Translations under genes and position numbers: made by a program
In this document: piece after piece, positions 24,629 to 33,329 of the stretch
How the letters are laid out: each line of letters starts with the position of its first letter
How positions within the stretch are numbered: position 1 is the stretch's first letter
Notes under the pieces: generated by a model
Seen by the model: only the letters and a program-made list of their open reading frames with translations
The model's database searches: none
What the model was told of the DNA's origin: nothing
Origin: Actinomycetes bacterium
GTDB lineage: Bacteria > Actinomycetota > Actinomycetes > Streptosporangiales > Streptosporangiaceae
Direction: 5' to 3'
DNA: 60,762 nucleotides
NCBI GenBank assembly: GCA_025964575.1
Contig: JAOPYO010000151.1
Location: forward strand, 1-60,762

Positions 24629-25921
24629 TCAGTCGTCTCCGTTCTTGCGCGCTCTGCGTCGCCGGATGAGCAGCGGGACCGCCTGGCCGAGGACCCTGAT
24701 GAGCACCACGGCGGCGATCACGGGTGGGATGTAGAGGAGCCAGCCGGGCGGTCCGCCCGGCGCCTTGTTCGCCGACCGTTGCGCCGCGTTCGACACGCGC
24801 GTGGGCGGGGTCGCCGTTCCCTTCAGGGCGGCGGCCCGTTGCGCCGCCGACATCGGGGGGATCTGCTGTTTCGGAAGAGAGACCCCCGGGCAGGTCGGAA
24901 TGCGTGGAATCGAGGGCAGGGGGCGCAGGCTCTTGTACTCGACCGGGCCTTTCGACTTATTGACCGAGAACACGAAGCTCAGGTTCAGGTTGGACTTGCC
25001 GTCCACCTTCGGGGTCGCGCCGTTCAGTGCCTCCAAGAGCTGCGGGGACTGCCGGAAGCTGATCCCCAGGTCGTCGAGGCTCGTGGACGACAGCAGCGTC
25101 GGGAGCGCGTCGCCCAAGGCGTTGAGCAGGCATCGGTCGGATGCCTTCGAGGTGGTCAGGATGCGGTTCAACCGGACGAGCAGATCAGGCGCCTGATTGC
25201 GGATCCGAGTGATGTCACCGCTCACCGAGGACAGCGAGCCGGTAACGGAGGCGAGATCGTCGATGCCGCTCCCGAGGTCATCGCGGTGCGCGGCGAGCAC
25301 ATCGGTCACCGTGGTGAGGTTGGCGATCAGATCGTTGAGCATCTGGGTGTTGCGGGCGAAGGTCCCGGTGATCTGGCTGGTGCTGTCGATGATTTGTCGA
25401 AGCGAGTCGCCGCGGCCGTCCAAGCCGGTCGCCAGTTCCCGGGTGAGGACGGAGACGTCGTCCGGGTTGAGCCCGTTGACAGCCTTGTTCACCGCGGTGA
25501 ACAGGTCGCCGTAGCTCTGTGGCACGCTCGTACGGGCCATCGGGATGACCTCGCCGGCGCGCATCGGCCGGTTGCCGGCCCGGCCCGGAGCCGGTTCGAG
25601 GTCGATGTAGGGCTCGCCGATGGCGGACTTGCGTCCGGCGGCGGCCATCGTGCCCTCTGGGATATGGATTCCCTTGTCGATGCTGAGCGTGACGATGACC
25701 CGTTGGTCGCCGAGCCGTACCGACTTGATCTTTCCGACCGCCACGCCCTGGTACGTGACATCGAAGTTCGGCTGGAGCCCGGGCGAGGACACGAACTCCG
25801 CTCTGATCTGATACGGATGGGTCAGTGCGTCGAACCGGATCACGGAATGCAGCGCCCACACGGTCATCACCACGCCGAGCACCGAGAAGGCGACGAGGTT
25901 GAGCATGATCCGCCGGCTCAT
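24629..25921 (-). CDS. mceF: Mce family protein, sixth position (MceF-type)
   Basis: 430 aa. N-terminal membrane anchor (NLVAFSVLGVVMTVWALHSV), MCE domain ~35-115 (YQIRAEFVSSPGLQPNFDVTYQGVAVGKIKSV), long alpha-helical region, and a C-terminal hydrophobic helix (WLLYIPPVIAAVVLIRVLGQ) with a basic tail. Part of the hexameric tunnel of an Mce lipid importer. Overlaps mceE by 4 bp. Confidence 0.9.
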   Translation of the reverse strand: MSRRIMLNLVAFSVLGVVMTVWALHSVIRFDALTHPYQIRAEFVSSPGLQPNFDVTYQGVAVGKIKSVRLGDQRVIVTLSIDKGIHIPEGTMAAAGRKSAIGEPYIDLEPAPGRAGNRPMRAGEVIPMARTSVPQSYGDLFTAVNKAVNGLNPDDVSVLTRELATGLDGRGDSLRQIIDSTSQITGTFARNTQMLNDLIANLTTVTDVLAAHRDDLGSGIDDLASVTGSLSSVSGDITRIRNQAPDLLVRLNRILTTSKASDRCLLNALGDALPTLLSSTSLDDLGISFRQSPQLLEALNGATPKVDGKSNLNLSFVFSVNKSKGPVEYKSLRPLPSIPRIPTCPGVSLPKQQIPPMSAAQRAAALKGTATPPTRVSNAAQRSANKAPGGPPGWLLYIPPVIAAVVLIRVLGQAVPLLIRRRRARKNGDD

Positions 25922-26946
25922 CGGCCCTGCTCCAGCAAGCGCTTCAACGCGGCGACCGCGCCCGGCGGTGGCGGCGCCGCGGACTTGCCGGTAGCCGACG
26001 GCGATACGAGCGTGATCACCGGGTAGGCCAGCAGCTGGCCGTTGTAGACGGCTCTGGGAACCACCTTGACGAAGTTCTCGAGCGTGGCAATGAGGTGTCC
26101 GAGATCGGTCTTGTCGCTGGCCAGGATTCTGATCGACGGTCCGAGCTTCTCGATCGTCGTGCGGAGCCGGTCGGTGCGGCGGACCAGGATCGTGTCGTTG
26201 ACGGTCTTCGCGAGGTTCGACAGGCCGGTCACGGCTTTGAGGATCTTGTCGCGGTCGTCGGCCAGCAGCCGGGTCGTCCGGGCGAGGTTGTCCGGGAGCG
26301 CCGCCAGGGCCTTCTGCCCCTTGGCGAGCTTCTGTCCCAGCCGATCGAGGTCGTCGATCGCTGTGGCGAGTTGGTCGTGCCGGGCGGCGAACATCTCGAG
26401 CAACTGGCCAGACTGCTTGATCATCGTGTTGAGCTGCTGTCCCTTCCCGCCGAAGGCCGTGGCTCCGGCGTCGACGATGCCGGCGATGTCATTGCCCGAC
26501 ACGGCGGTGAGCAGCGGTCCCGCCTTGCCCACGACCTCCTCGAACGCCGGGGCCACGCTGGTGCGGGTGATCCGGGCATGGTCGGCGAGCACGGGGCCGG
26601 CCGAGCGGTCTGATCCCGGAGGCGGGATCAGCCGCACGTAGTTCTCGCCGAGCAGCGAGGTGATCGAGAGTTCGGCGGAGGTCCCGACCGGGACCTTCAC
26701 TCCGTCCTTGATCGACATCGTGACCCGGGAGTGGTAGCCCGATCCGGCCGGGATCAGCTTGATGGTGGTGATCGACCCGACCGCCACGTCGGCGATCTTC
26801 ACGCTGTGCCCGGCGACGAGGTTCTGGACGTCCTCGAAGTCGGCGGTCAGGGTGAGGTGTCCCTTGGGCGCGCCCAGGGTCTGTACCGAACATCCGGACA
26901 GGGTCACGCTCAGCGCCAGCATGGCGGCCATCAGCAGTCGGCTCAT
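25918..26946 (-). CDS. mceE: Mce family lipoprotein, fifth position (MceE/LprK-type)
   Basis: 342 aa. Lipoprotein signal with lipobox LSGC at about residues 16-19, then an MCE domain (LTLTADFEDVQNLVAGHSVKIADVAVGSI) and a long helical region. The lipobox is the hallmark of MceE within mce operons. Starts 10 bp after mceD and overlaps mceF. Confidence 0.9.
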   Translation of the reverse strand: MSRLLMAAMLALSVTLSGCSVQTLGAPKGHLTLTADFEDVQNLVAGHSVKIADVAVGSITTIKLIPAGSGYHSRVTMSIKDGVKVPVGTSAELSITSLLGENYVRLIPPPGSDRSAGPVLADHARITRTSVAPAFEEVVGKAGPLLTAVSGNDIAGIVDAGATAFGGKGQQLNTMIKQSGQLLEMFAARHDQLATAIDDLDRLGQKLAKGQKALAALPDNLARTTRLLADDRDKILKAVTGLSNLAKTVNDTILVRRTDRLRTTIEKLGPSIRILASDKTDLGHLIATLENFVKVVPRAVYNGQLLAYPVITLVSPSATGKSAAPPPPGAVAALKRLLEQGR

Positions 26947-26956
26947 GCGCCCTCTC

Positions 26957-28015
26957 CTATTGGCAGTTCGAGTAGGGCGGCGGAAGCGGGCAGGGCACGC
27001 TCGGATCGATCGTCGGCTTGTGGAGCAGCGCCGCGAGATAGGAGCGAAGGAAGTTGTCGAGTCCGATCCGGGACACCAGCGCGTGCTCCTTCTCGTCGTA
27101 GGCGTTGATGAAGGTGTAGTTCAGATCCGGAAGTGACTGCACGAACGTGGCCAGCCGGCTCGCGTCGCCCTTGACGATGAGGGCGATCTGGGCGAACCTC
27201 GCAAGGTCCTCCGGAAGTTGCTGTTCGTGTGCCTTGAGGAGCGCGCCACCGCGATCGACGAGATGGGCGGTGCCGGTGACGATGTCGCGGATGTTCTCGC
27301 GTTCGTCCGCGGCCATCCGACTGGCTTGGGAGAAGTCACTGAGCAGCGACCCGAGTACCTTTTCCCGGCCCCGGACGACCCGTGCGATCCGCTCCAGGTT
27401 CCGCGCGACCTGGAGCAGCTGGACGTCCTGGCCGGCGAGGCTGCCGGACAGCGTCCCGGTCTGCTGCAACACGGAGTTGAACAGCTGGCCATTGCCCTGG
27501 AACGCCCCCGCCGTCTTGTGCAGGATGGTGTTGGCCTCGGCGGGGTCGAAAGAGCTCAGGAGCGTGCTGAACGACTTGAGCGCTTCGTCGATCTCCACCG
27601 GCGTGTGGGTGCGCTCCGGCCCGATGACCGCGCCGTCGGCGAGCTTGACCTTTCCCGGCACCCATGGCGGGGAGAAGGTCAGCGTGCGCTCTCCGATCAG
27701 ACTGAGCGGGACGATCGAGGCGCTCGCGTCGGCCGGCAGCGGAACATTCCGGTTGATCGACACAACGACGCGGACCCGGCCGCCGATCGGGGTGACGGAG
27801 TCCACGGTGCCGACCTGTACCCCCATGACCTGGACCTGGGAGCGCGGGTAGAACGAGAGGGCCTTCGTGAAGTAGATCGTCACGTGGTATTTCGCGGCCA
27901 AGGACACCTGCATGTTCTGCGGCAGCAGCGAACACGCGCTGAGCACGCAGATTGATAGCCCGCTCAGCAGAACCGCCAGAACGCGGACTCTGCGGCCCGT
28001 CCATGCATCACCCAT
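26957..28015 (-). CDS. mceD: Mce family protein, fourth position (MceD-type), lipobox-like N-terminus
   Basis: 352 aa. MCE domain VTIYFTKALSFYPRSQVQVMGVQVGTVDSVTP. Unusually, the N-terminus RVLAVLLSGLSICVLSACSLLP also has a lipobox (LSAC), so two of the six Mce subunits may be lipidated. C-terminus is Pro-rich with a possible Cys pair (PCPLPPPYSNC). Overlaps mceC by 8 bp. Confidence 0.9.
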   Translation of the reverse strand: MGDAWTGRRVRVLAVLLSGLSICVLSACSLLPQNMQVSLAAKYHVTIYFTKALSFYPRSQVQVMGVQVGTVDSVTPIGGRVRVVVSINRNVPLPADASASIVPLSLIGERTLTFSPPWVPGKVKLADGAVIGPERTHTPVEIDEALKSFSTLLSSFDPAEANTILHKTAGAFQGNGQLFNSVLQQTGTLSGSLAGQDVQLLQVARNLERIARVVRGREKVLGSLLSDFSQASRMAADERENIRDIVTGTAHLVDRGGALLKAHEQQLPEDLARFAQIALIVKGDASRLATFVQSLPDLNYTFINAYDEKEHALVSRIGLDNFLRSYLAALLHKPTIDPSVPCPLPPPYSNCQ

Positions 28016-29066
28016 TCGGGACTCCCGTCGGCACCATGGGGTAGTTGGGCGGATTGAAGTTCGGCTGTGGCCCGACCAGGCTCGGCTGGACCGGGCCCAA
28101 GCCGACGAATCCGCCGTCCAGGAATCGTCCAGGTCCGTGAATCTCGGAAAGGCCGTGGAATGTCGGGCCGAACCAGGCGAGCGCGACGTTGAGCGACGGG
28201 AGGTTCCCGCCGGCGAGGGTCTTTGAGGCCAGGTGGAGGTCGGCGAGGATCGTGTCCAGCTGACCCTGGTGCTGGCTGACCACCTGGTCGAGGGTCCGGA
28301 TCACCCGGCTGCCGTTACCGAGCGAGGCCGAGAGCTCCGCCTTCCGTTTGATCAATTCGTTCAGCAGGGTCTGCCCGTAATCGAGCAGCTGCGCGAGCTG
28401 CTGATCCTTGGATGCGAGCGCGGTGGTGAGCCGGTTGCTGTTGGCGATGATCGCGGTGATCTGCGGCGCGTCCTTATTGAGCGTCGTGGTCAATTTCTCC
28501 AGGTTGGTCAGCATGGAGTGGAGCTGCTTCTGGCTCGGCGGGTCGATGCCCGCCGCCGCCTTCAGGATGCGGTCCACCGACTTGGTGTCGAGCCGTCCGG
28601 CCAGGTTGGTCGTGCTGTTGAGCGCCTGGTTGAGCGTGTAGGGGATGCTCGTCCGGCTCAGCGGGATCCGCCGCTCGGCCGCCGACCGGTCTTTGGCGTA
28701 CGGGCGGGTGACCGGGCCGGACAGTTTGATGTACTGGCCGCCGAGCAGGTTGGCGAGCTCGATGTCCGCGTGGGTCTGCGGGCCCAGCCGGATACCGTCG
28801 TCCACCTTCCAGCGGATGACGACATGGCCGTGGGCGAAGTCGGGGTCGATCCCGGTGACGGTGCCCACCTTGACTCCGGCGACCTGGACCTCGCTGCCGA
28901 CCTGCAGCCCGCCGCTCGAGGCGAAGACACCGCTCATCGGATAGCCGCCCCGGCCGAGGCCCAGGGTGCCGAAGGCGAAGGCCAGCAACGTGGCCGCGCC
29001 GATGAGGGCGATGGAGACCGCGGCCACGGCGCGCGGGTTCCGGTCGCGGAAGGATTTGATCGCCAT
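28008..29066 (-). CDS. mceC: Mce family protein, third position (MceC-type)
   Basis: 352 aa. Anchor AVAAVSIALIGAATLLAFAFG, MCE domain YPMSGVFASSGGLQVGSEVQVAGVKVGTVTG, helical needle region, and a Pro/Asn-rich C-terminus (PNFNPPNYPMVPTGVPNG). Starts 4 bp after the mceB stop. Confidence 0.9.
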   Translation of the reverse strand: MAIKSFRDRNPRAVAAVSIALIGAATLLAFAFGTLGLGRGGYPMSGVFASSGGLQVGSEVQVAGVKVGTVTGIDPDFAHGHVVIRWKVDDGIRLGPQTHADIELANLLGGQYIKLSGPVTRPYAKDRSAAERRIPLSRTSIPYTLNQALNSTTNLAGRLDTKSVDRILKAAAGIDPPSQKQLHSMLTNLEKLTTTLNKDAPQITAIIANSNRLTTALASKDQQLAQLLDYGQTLLNELIKRKAELSASLGNGSRVIRTLDQVVSQHQGQLDTILADLHLASKTLAGGNLPSLNVALAWFGPTFHGLSEIHGPGRFLDGGFVGLGPVQPSLVGPQPNFNPPNYPMVPTGVPNG

Positions 29067-29070
29067 CCCG

Positions 29071-30234
29071 CTACCTCCCGACCTGGCGGCCTAGTAGGAA
29101 AAGACTCGCCATCCGCTGGAAGGACGCCTGCTGCGCCGGGGTCATCGACACTTTGGACCCGGAGGCTTTGGACCCGGACCCGGAGGGTGGCGGGGGGAGG
29201 ATCTCCGGATACGGGCAGACATCGGACGCTACGAGGTTGATGCACACCATGGTGCCGCGCACGAATTTGCCGCCGTCCAGCGTGGTGAGAAACGCCTGCA
29301 ACGCGGCCGGCAGTCCTTTGATCAGTCCGTCGATTTGCCCGATATGGCGGTGCGCGGTCTCCATCAACGCGGCGGTGCTCTCGACGACGTTGCCGAGCTG
29401 CGGACCCTTTCCGGCCAGTACCGTGTTCAGGTTTCCAGTGAGTCCGGCGAGTCGCACCGTCGCGGTGTCCAGCGCGACGCGGTTGTCGGCGAACGCCTTG
29501 GTGATGGTCTGGAGGTTCTGGACCGTCTGCGCGATCTGCTGGTCGCGGGCGCCCAGCGCGTCGGTGACCGTCTTGTAGTTGATGATCATGTCGTGCAGGG
29601 TGGAGCTCCGGGACCCGAAGACCTGGAGGAGTGTCGCCAGATTCGTGCTGATCTGAGTGATGTTGCCCTGGTTGCCGGTCAGCGCGACCGCGAGAGCTTG
29701 CAGGATCTGGTTGATCTCGTTCGGGTCGAGGCTGCCGGTGAGCGGGCCCAGGCCGTTGACCACCGCGCCGAGGTCGACCGCGGACTGGGTGCGGGTGATC
29801 CGGCCGCCGTCGCGCATCGGGACATCACTCGTACCCGGCTCCAGATAGATTTCGCGCTGGCCGATGAGGTCGCGCCATCGAATGGCGGCCTGCGAATCCG
29901 ACGGGACGCGAACGCTCCGCCGGACGGACAGGGTGACGACGGCCTTCCCGTCTGACACCCGTACCCCGGTCACCCGCCCGACCGGGGTTCCGGCGACCTT
30001 GACCAGGTCTCCCCCGGTCAGGCCGCTGACGTCGTCGAAGGTCGCGGTGATCGTGTAGTTGGCGCCCAGGTCTCGGCCGACCAGCGCGTACGCCATGGCG
30101 AGCGTGAGCGAGATGGTCACGATCGCGAAGAGCAGGAACTTGACCGCCGAGCGGCGATCGCCTCCGCGGCGGATGCGATCGCGGCTGCGACGGATGCGAC
30201 CGTGGGCACGTCCGCGCGCCGGTTTCCGATCCAT
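29071..30234 (-). CDS. mceB: Mce family protein, second position (MceB-type)
   Basis: 387 aa. A strongly basic cytoplasmic N-terminus (RRSRDRIRRGGDRRS), anchor FLLFAIVTISLTLAMAYALVG, MCE domain YTITATFDDVSGLTGGDLVKVAGTPVGRVTG, helical region, and a C-terminal Cys pair (VCINLVASDVC). The ATG at 30234 has better spacing to GAAGGG than the GTG that overlaps the mceA stop. Confidence 0.9.
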   Translation of the reverse strand: MDRKPARGRAHGRIRRSRDRIRRGGDRRSAVKFLLFAIVTISLTLAMAYALVGRDLGANYTITATFDDVSGLTGGDLVKVAGTPVGRVTGVRVSDGKAVVTLSVRRSVRVPSDSQAAIRWRDLIGQREIYLEPGTSDVPMRDGGRITRTQSAVDLGAVVNGLGPLTGSLDPNEINQILQALAVALTGNQGNITQISTNLATLLQVFGSRSSTLHDMIINYKTVTDALGARDQQIAQTVQNLQTITKAFADNRVALDTATVRLAGLTGNLNTVLAGKGPQLGNVVESTAALMETAHRHIGQIDGLIKGLPAALQAFLTTLDGGKFVRGTMVCINLVASDVCPYPEILPPPPSGSGSKASGSKVSMTPAQQASFQRMASLFLLGRQVGR

Positions 30235-30236
30235 CA

Positions 30237-31286
30237 CTAGCCCTTCTTGGGGAGTGGAAGCGCGGGAGCCGCCGGCTCGCAGAGGCCGAGGAACGTCTGG
30301 CAGAGCGCATCGTTGAGCCTGATCCTGGACGTCGTGCGGGTCATGAGCGTGTTGTGCGGCCCGGGCACCCGGATGACGTCGGCCACCTCCTTGAAGTCGG
30401 CACCGACCGCCGAGATGAGGTGGGGGATGTAGGTCCGGTTGCTGTAGAGCGTGTCGACCGTGGGGATGGTGCGGTCCAGGATCTTTCCGACCGCGCCCGG
30501 AGTCGACAGCAGGAGGGCGTTGATCATCTGTGCCGACTGTGTGCCGCCGTCCAGCAGCGCGCCGATCTGACCCGGATCGCCGGCGATCGGCCCGGCGAGT
30601 GCGTTGAGGTTCTGGGCCATGGCGACGAGCTGGTCTCCGTGGGCTGACGTACTGCTCGCCAGGACGCTGCCGTTGGAGATCAGCCGCTGGAGCTGGGCGA
30701 TGTTCTGGGCGCCGAGGTCGAGGAGCCGGCCCGCGTCGTCGATGGTGGACGCGAGCTCCGGGCCACGGCCCGACACGCCCTGGTCGAGGGAGTGCAGGAT
30801 GGTGGAGAGATCCTCCGGCGACACCGCGCCGAGCAGTCGATTGGCGGGTCCCGCGATATCGGCCAGTTCCTGCGGATCCTGGGTCCGAGAGACAGTGCCG
30901 CCGTCGGCCAGGTACGGACCCGTCGCCTCACCGGAACCCGGGTCGAGTTCGAGGAATTTCGGGCCGAACACCGACAGCGGCTGGATGGCCGCCGTCGTCG
31001 TCGCGGGGACCTTGACCCCCTTGTTGAGCCGGATCCGTACCCGTACCCGCCACTGCGAGTCGAGCCGGATGGCGGAGACCGTGCCCACGTTGATGCCGCG
31101 TATCTTCACCGCCGACTGGTCGTCGAGCCCCTCCCCCGCACGTCCGAAGGTCGCCTCCACATAGGTCGAGCCGGGATGGTCGTTCTGAACTCCCAGATAG
31201 GAGACAAAGGCAGCCCCGGCGATGATGCCGGCTCCGATGAGCCCAAAGGTGAGGCGGGACCGCTGCGACAGATCTGAATTGATCAT
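30237..31286 (-). CDS. mceA: Mce family protein, first position (MceA-type)
   Basis: 349 aa. Anchor LTFGLIGAGIIAGAAFVSYLG, MCE domain STYVEATFGRAGEGLDDQSAVKIRGINVGTVSAI, helical region and a short Pro-rich end. ATG at 31286 overlaps the yrbEB stop (ATGA). A longer open frame upstream is out-of-frame yrbEB sequence. First of six mce genes in canonical order. Confidence 0.9.
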   Translation of the reverse strand: MINSDLSQRSRLTFGLIGAGIIAGAAFVSYLGVQNDHPGSTYVEATFGRAGEGLDDQSAVKIRGINVGTVSAIRLDSQWRVRVRIRLNKGVKVPATTTAAIQPLSVFGPKFLELDPGSGEATGPYLADGGTVSRTQDPQELADIAGPANRLLGAVSPEDLSTILHSLDQGVSGRGPELASTIDDAGRLLDLGAQNIAQLQRLISNGSVLASSTSAHGDQLVAMAQNLNALAGPIAGDPGQIGALLDGGTQSAQMINALLLSTPGAVGKILDRTIPTVDTLYSNRTYIPHLISAVGADFKEVADVIRVPGPHNTLMTRTTSRIRLNDALCQTFLGLCEPAAPALPLPKKG

Positions 31287-32137
31287 CCGGTCAGGCTCAC
31301 CGTCCCGCCGTGACCCCAGAAGATGTAGGAGAGCAGAAGGTTGACCATGATGATCGAGACCATGGACTCGCGGATCGCCTGGCCGGTGGCGTGCCCGACA
31401 CCGACCGGGCCGCCCACCGCCTGAAAGCCCCGATAGCAGTGAATGATCACGATGATCAGGGCGAACACCACCACCTTGACGACGCTGTAGAAGACGTCGA
31501 TCGGTGGCAGGTAGAGATGGAAGTAGTAGTCGTAGACACCCGGCGAGATCCCGAAGAACTCCACGGAGATCAGACGGGTCGCGAAGAAGCTGGCGAACAG
31601 GGCGATCAGGTAGAGCGGGATCAAAGTGGCGAGCGTGGCGACCAGGCGCGTGCACACCAGGTAGGCCAGTGAGTTGATCCCCATGACCTCCAGCGCGTCG
31701 ATCTCCTCGGAGATCCGCATAGCCCCGATCTCCGCCGTGAACGACGCGCCGAGCTGGAAGACCAGGGCTATGCCCGCGATCACCGGGGTGATCTCGCGGA
31801 CATTGGCGTAGCTGGCGATGAGACCGGCCAGGCTCTGCGCGCCGATGCGCTGCAGTCCCGGGATCGCCTGCAGTCCGACCGTCGTGCCGGTGAAGAAGGA
31901 CATGAAGAAGATCACGAACACCATGCCGAGGCCCACCACGACAGCGCCGACGCCCGCGACGATGTCGCTGATCTGCCGGAGAACGGTGCGGAAGTACTTG
32001 CCCCGCAGAATCCCGACGACCACGTAGTAGCCGACGCGGCCCGTGAAGATGGCGAAGTCGACCAGCCCCGACCCGGGGGCCGCCCGCCGCCCCGGGACCA
32101 CACGGCGCAGAACGCGCATGGGAAATATGGCGGCCAT
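31283..32137 (-). CDS. yrbEB: YrbE/MlaE-type permease B
   Basis: 284 aa polytopic ABC permease. Several TM helices and the MlaE/YrbE signature EIGAMRISEEIDALEVMGINSLAYLVCTRLVA. With YrbEA it forms the membrane pore of the Mce importer, energised by an MceG ATPase encoded elsewhere. Starts on the base where yrbEA stops (TGATG). Confidence 0.92.
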   Translation of the reverse strand: MAAIFPMRVLRRVVPGRRAAPGSGLVDFAIFTGRVGYYVVVGILRGKYFRTVLRQISDIVAGVGAVVVGLGMVFVIFFMSFFTGTTVGLQAIPGLQRIGAQSLAGLIASYANVREITPVIAGIALVFQLGASFTAEIGAMRISEEIDALEVMGINSLAYLVCTRLVATLATLIPLYLIALFASFFATRLISVEFFGISPGVYDYYFHLYLPPIDVFYSVVKVVVFALIIVIIHCYRGFQAVGGPVGVGHATGQAIRESMVSIIMVNLLLSYIFWGHGGTVSLTG

Positions 32138-32940
32138 CAGATCCTCGGGGGGAAGAGGGAGTAGTCCAGGGCCGACAGCACGTAGTTGGCCGCGAATACC
32201 AACATCGCGGAAATGACCGCCGCCTGGTTGACGGCCCGGCCTACCCCGATCGGACCGTAGTCACAGGTCATGCCCTTCCAGCACGCCACGGCCGCCGCGA
32301 TGAATCCGAAGATCCAGGCCTTGATCAGCGTGACCAGGAGGTCGGAGAGACCGAGCAGCGAGGTGGCACCATCGAAGTAGGACCCCGGCGTGACACCCTC
32401 CTGCACGACGTTGAAGTAGTAACCGCCGATGATCCCGGCGAGGATGATGAGCGAGCAGAGCATCATCCCCACCGTGCTCGCGGCCCACAGCCGGGGCGTG
32501 ACGTGCCGGTGCACCGGGTTGATCGCCATGACCTCCATCGCGTCGAGCTCGCCGCGGATCCGCCGTGAGCCCATGTCGGAGGCCATCGCGGAGCCGCCGG
32601 CCCCCGAGATCAGCAGCGCCGCGGCGACGGGGGCGACCTGGGTGACCAGGGCCTGCACGACCGCCGCACCGGTGCCCGACTGCGCCCCGATCTGCCGGAC
32701 GATCTGCCCGACCTGGAGTGCGATGGTGCCGCCCAGCGGGATGGCCACGAGCATGACGGGCAGGCTCGTGACCCGGGCCAGAAACCAGCACTGCTCGAGG
32801 TACTCGCCCCACCACCGGCGGATGTCCCAGGTCTTGCGGAACCCTTCGAGGGTGGTGATGAACAACAGGCCGCTCTGGTCGGCCAGGGAGCCGATCCGGC
32901 CGTAGACGGCCTGTGCGCCGCGGCTCACACCTACAGCCAT
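32137..32940 (-). CDS. yrbEA: YrbE/MlaE-type permease A
   Basis: 267 aa polytopic permease with the same signature (DMGSRRIRGELDAMEVMAINPVHRHVTPRLWA) and about five TM segments. First gene of the mce operon. ATG at 32940 is preferred over one at 32949 because AAGGA is 8 nt upstream. In sterol-degrading actinobacteria the mce4-type operon imports sterols. The subtype here cannot be fixed by eye. Confidence 0.92.
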   Translation of the reverse strand: MAVGVSRGAQAVYGRIGSLADQSGLLFITTLEGFRKTWDIRRWWGEYLEQCWFLARVTSLPVMLVAIPLGGTIALQVGQIVRQIGAQSGTGAAVVQALVTQVAPVAAALLISGAGGSAMASDMGSRRIRGELDAMEVMAINPVHRHVTPRLWAASTVGMMLCSLIILAGIIGGYYFNVVQEGVTPGSYFDGATSLLGLSDLLVTLIKAWIFGFIAAAVACWKGMTCDYGPIGVGRAVNQAAVISAMLVFAANYVLSALDYSLFPPRI

Positions 32941-33329
32941 GCGCGGCATCCTTCGCCCGAGGTTGCGTCTCTACTCATCCGGACCTCCTCGCTGCCGGCG
33001 TGGGGGTGGTGCGCCGGGTGTGACGCCGAGCACTGTAATGACATATGTTGCTTGATGCCAATAGTCTTACCCAAAAAAGCACTGGACGTTTTCGTAACCA
33101 TACGAAAACCTGGCGCCGACCGTCACCCGGAGTTTCGCCAGTCATATACTTGCTGTGGTAGAACAACGTTTACATGGCCGAACCGCAGGATTCTCGGGGG
33201 CCTGGCGCTTCGGACGGTGAACTCAGCGGGCGTATCGGCGCAGATCAGCTCCGCGATCAGAAAGCCTCACCACGGACTGCCCGTGATCCGCTCGGACCGC
33301 CGGTCAGTCGCCAAGAGAGAGGATGCGTG
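32941..33329. other. Divergent regulatory region between mce operon and thiolase
   Basis: No gene supported. More AT-rich than its surroundings. Contains a 9-bp perfect inverted repeat at 33088-33109 and a partial operator-like box at 33157-33173 (GGTAGAACAACGTTTAC). Confidence 0.6.
33088..33109. promoter_or_regulatory. Perfect palindrome GTTTTCGTA / TACGAAAAC
   Basis: 9-bp arms separated by ACCA, 148 bp upstream of yrbEA and 221 bp upstream of the thiolase. Its sequence differs from the AGTAGA/TCTACT boxes, so a different regulator is implied. A DNA-binding dyad is likelier than a terminator because it lies between divergent starts. Confidence 0.55.

Noticed and set aside
30237..31655. 472-aa MceA with a long N-terminal extension
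   Set aside because: The extension is out-of-frame yrbEB; MceA begins at the ATG overlapping the yrbEB stop.
33157..33173. Full operator box at the thiolase promoter
   Set aside because: Only GGTAGAAC matches; the right arm is absent, so it is kept as a weak site only.
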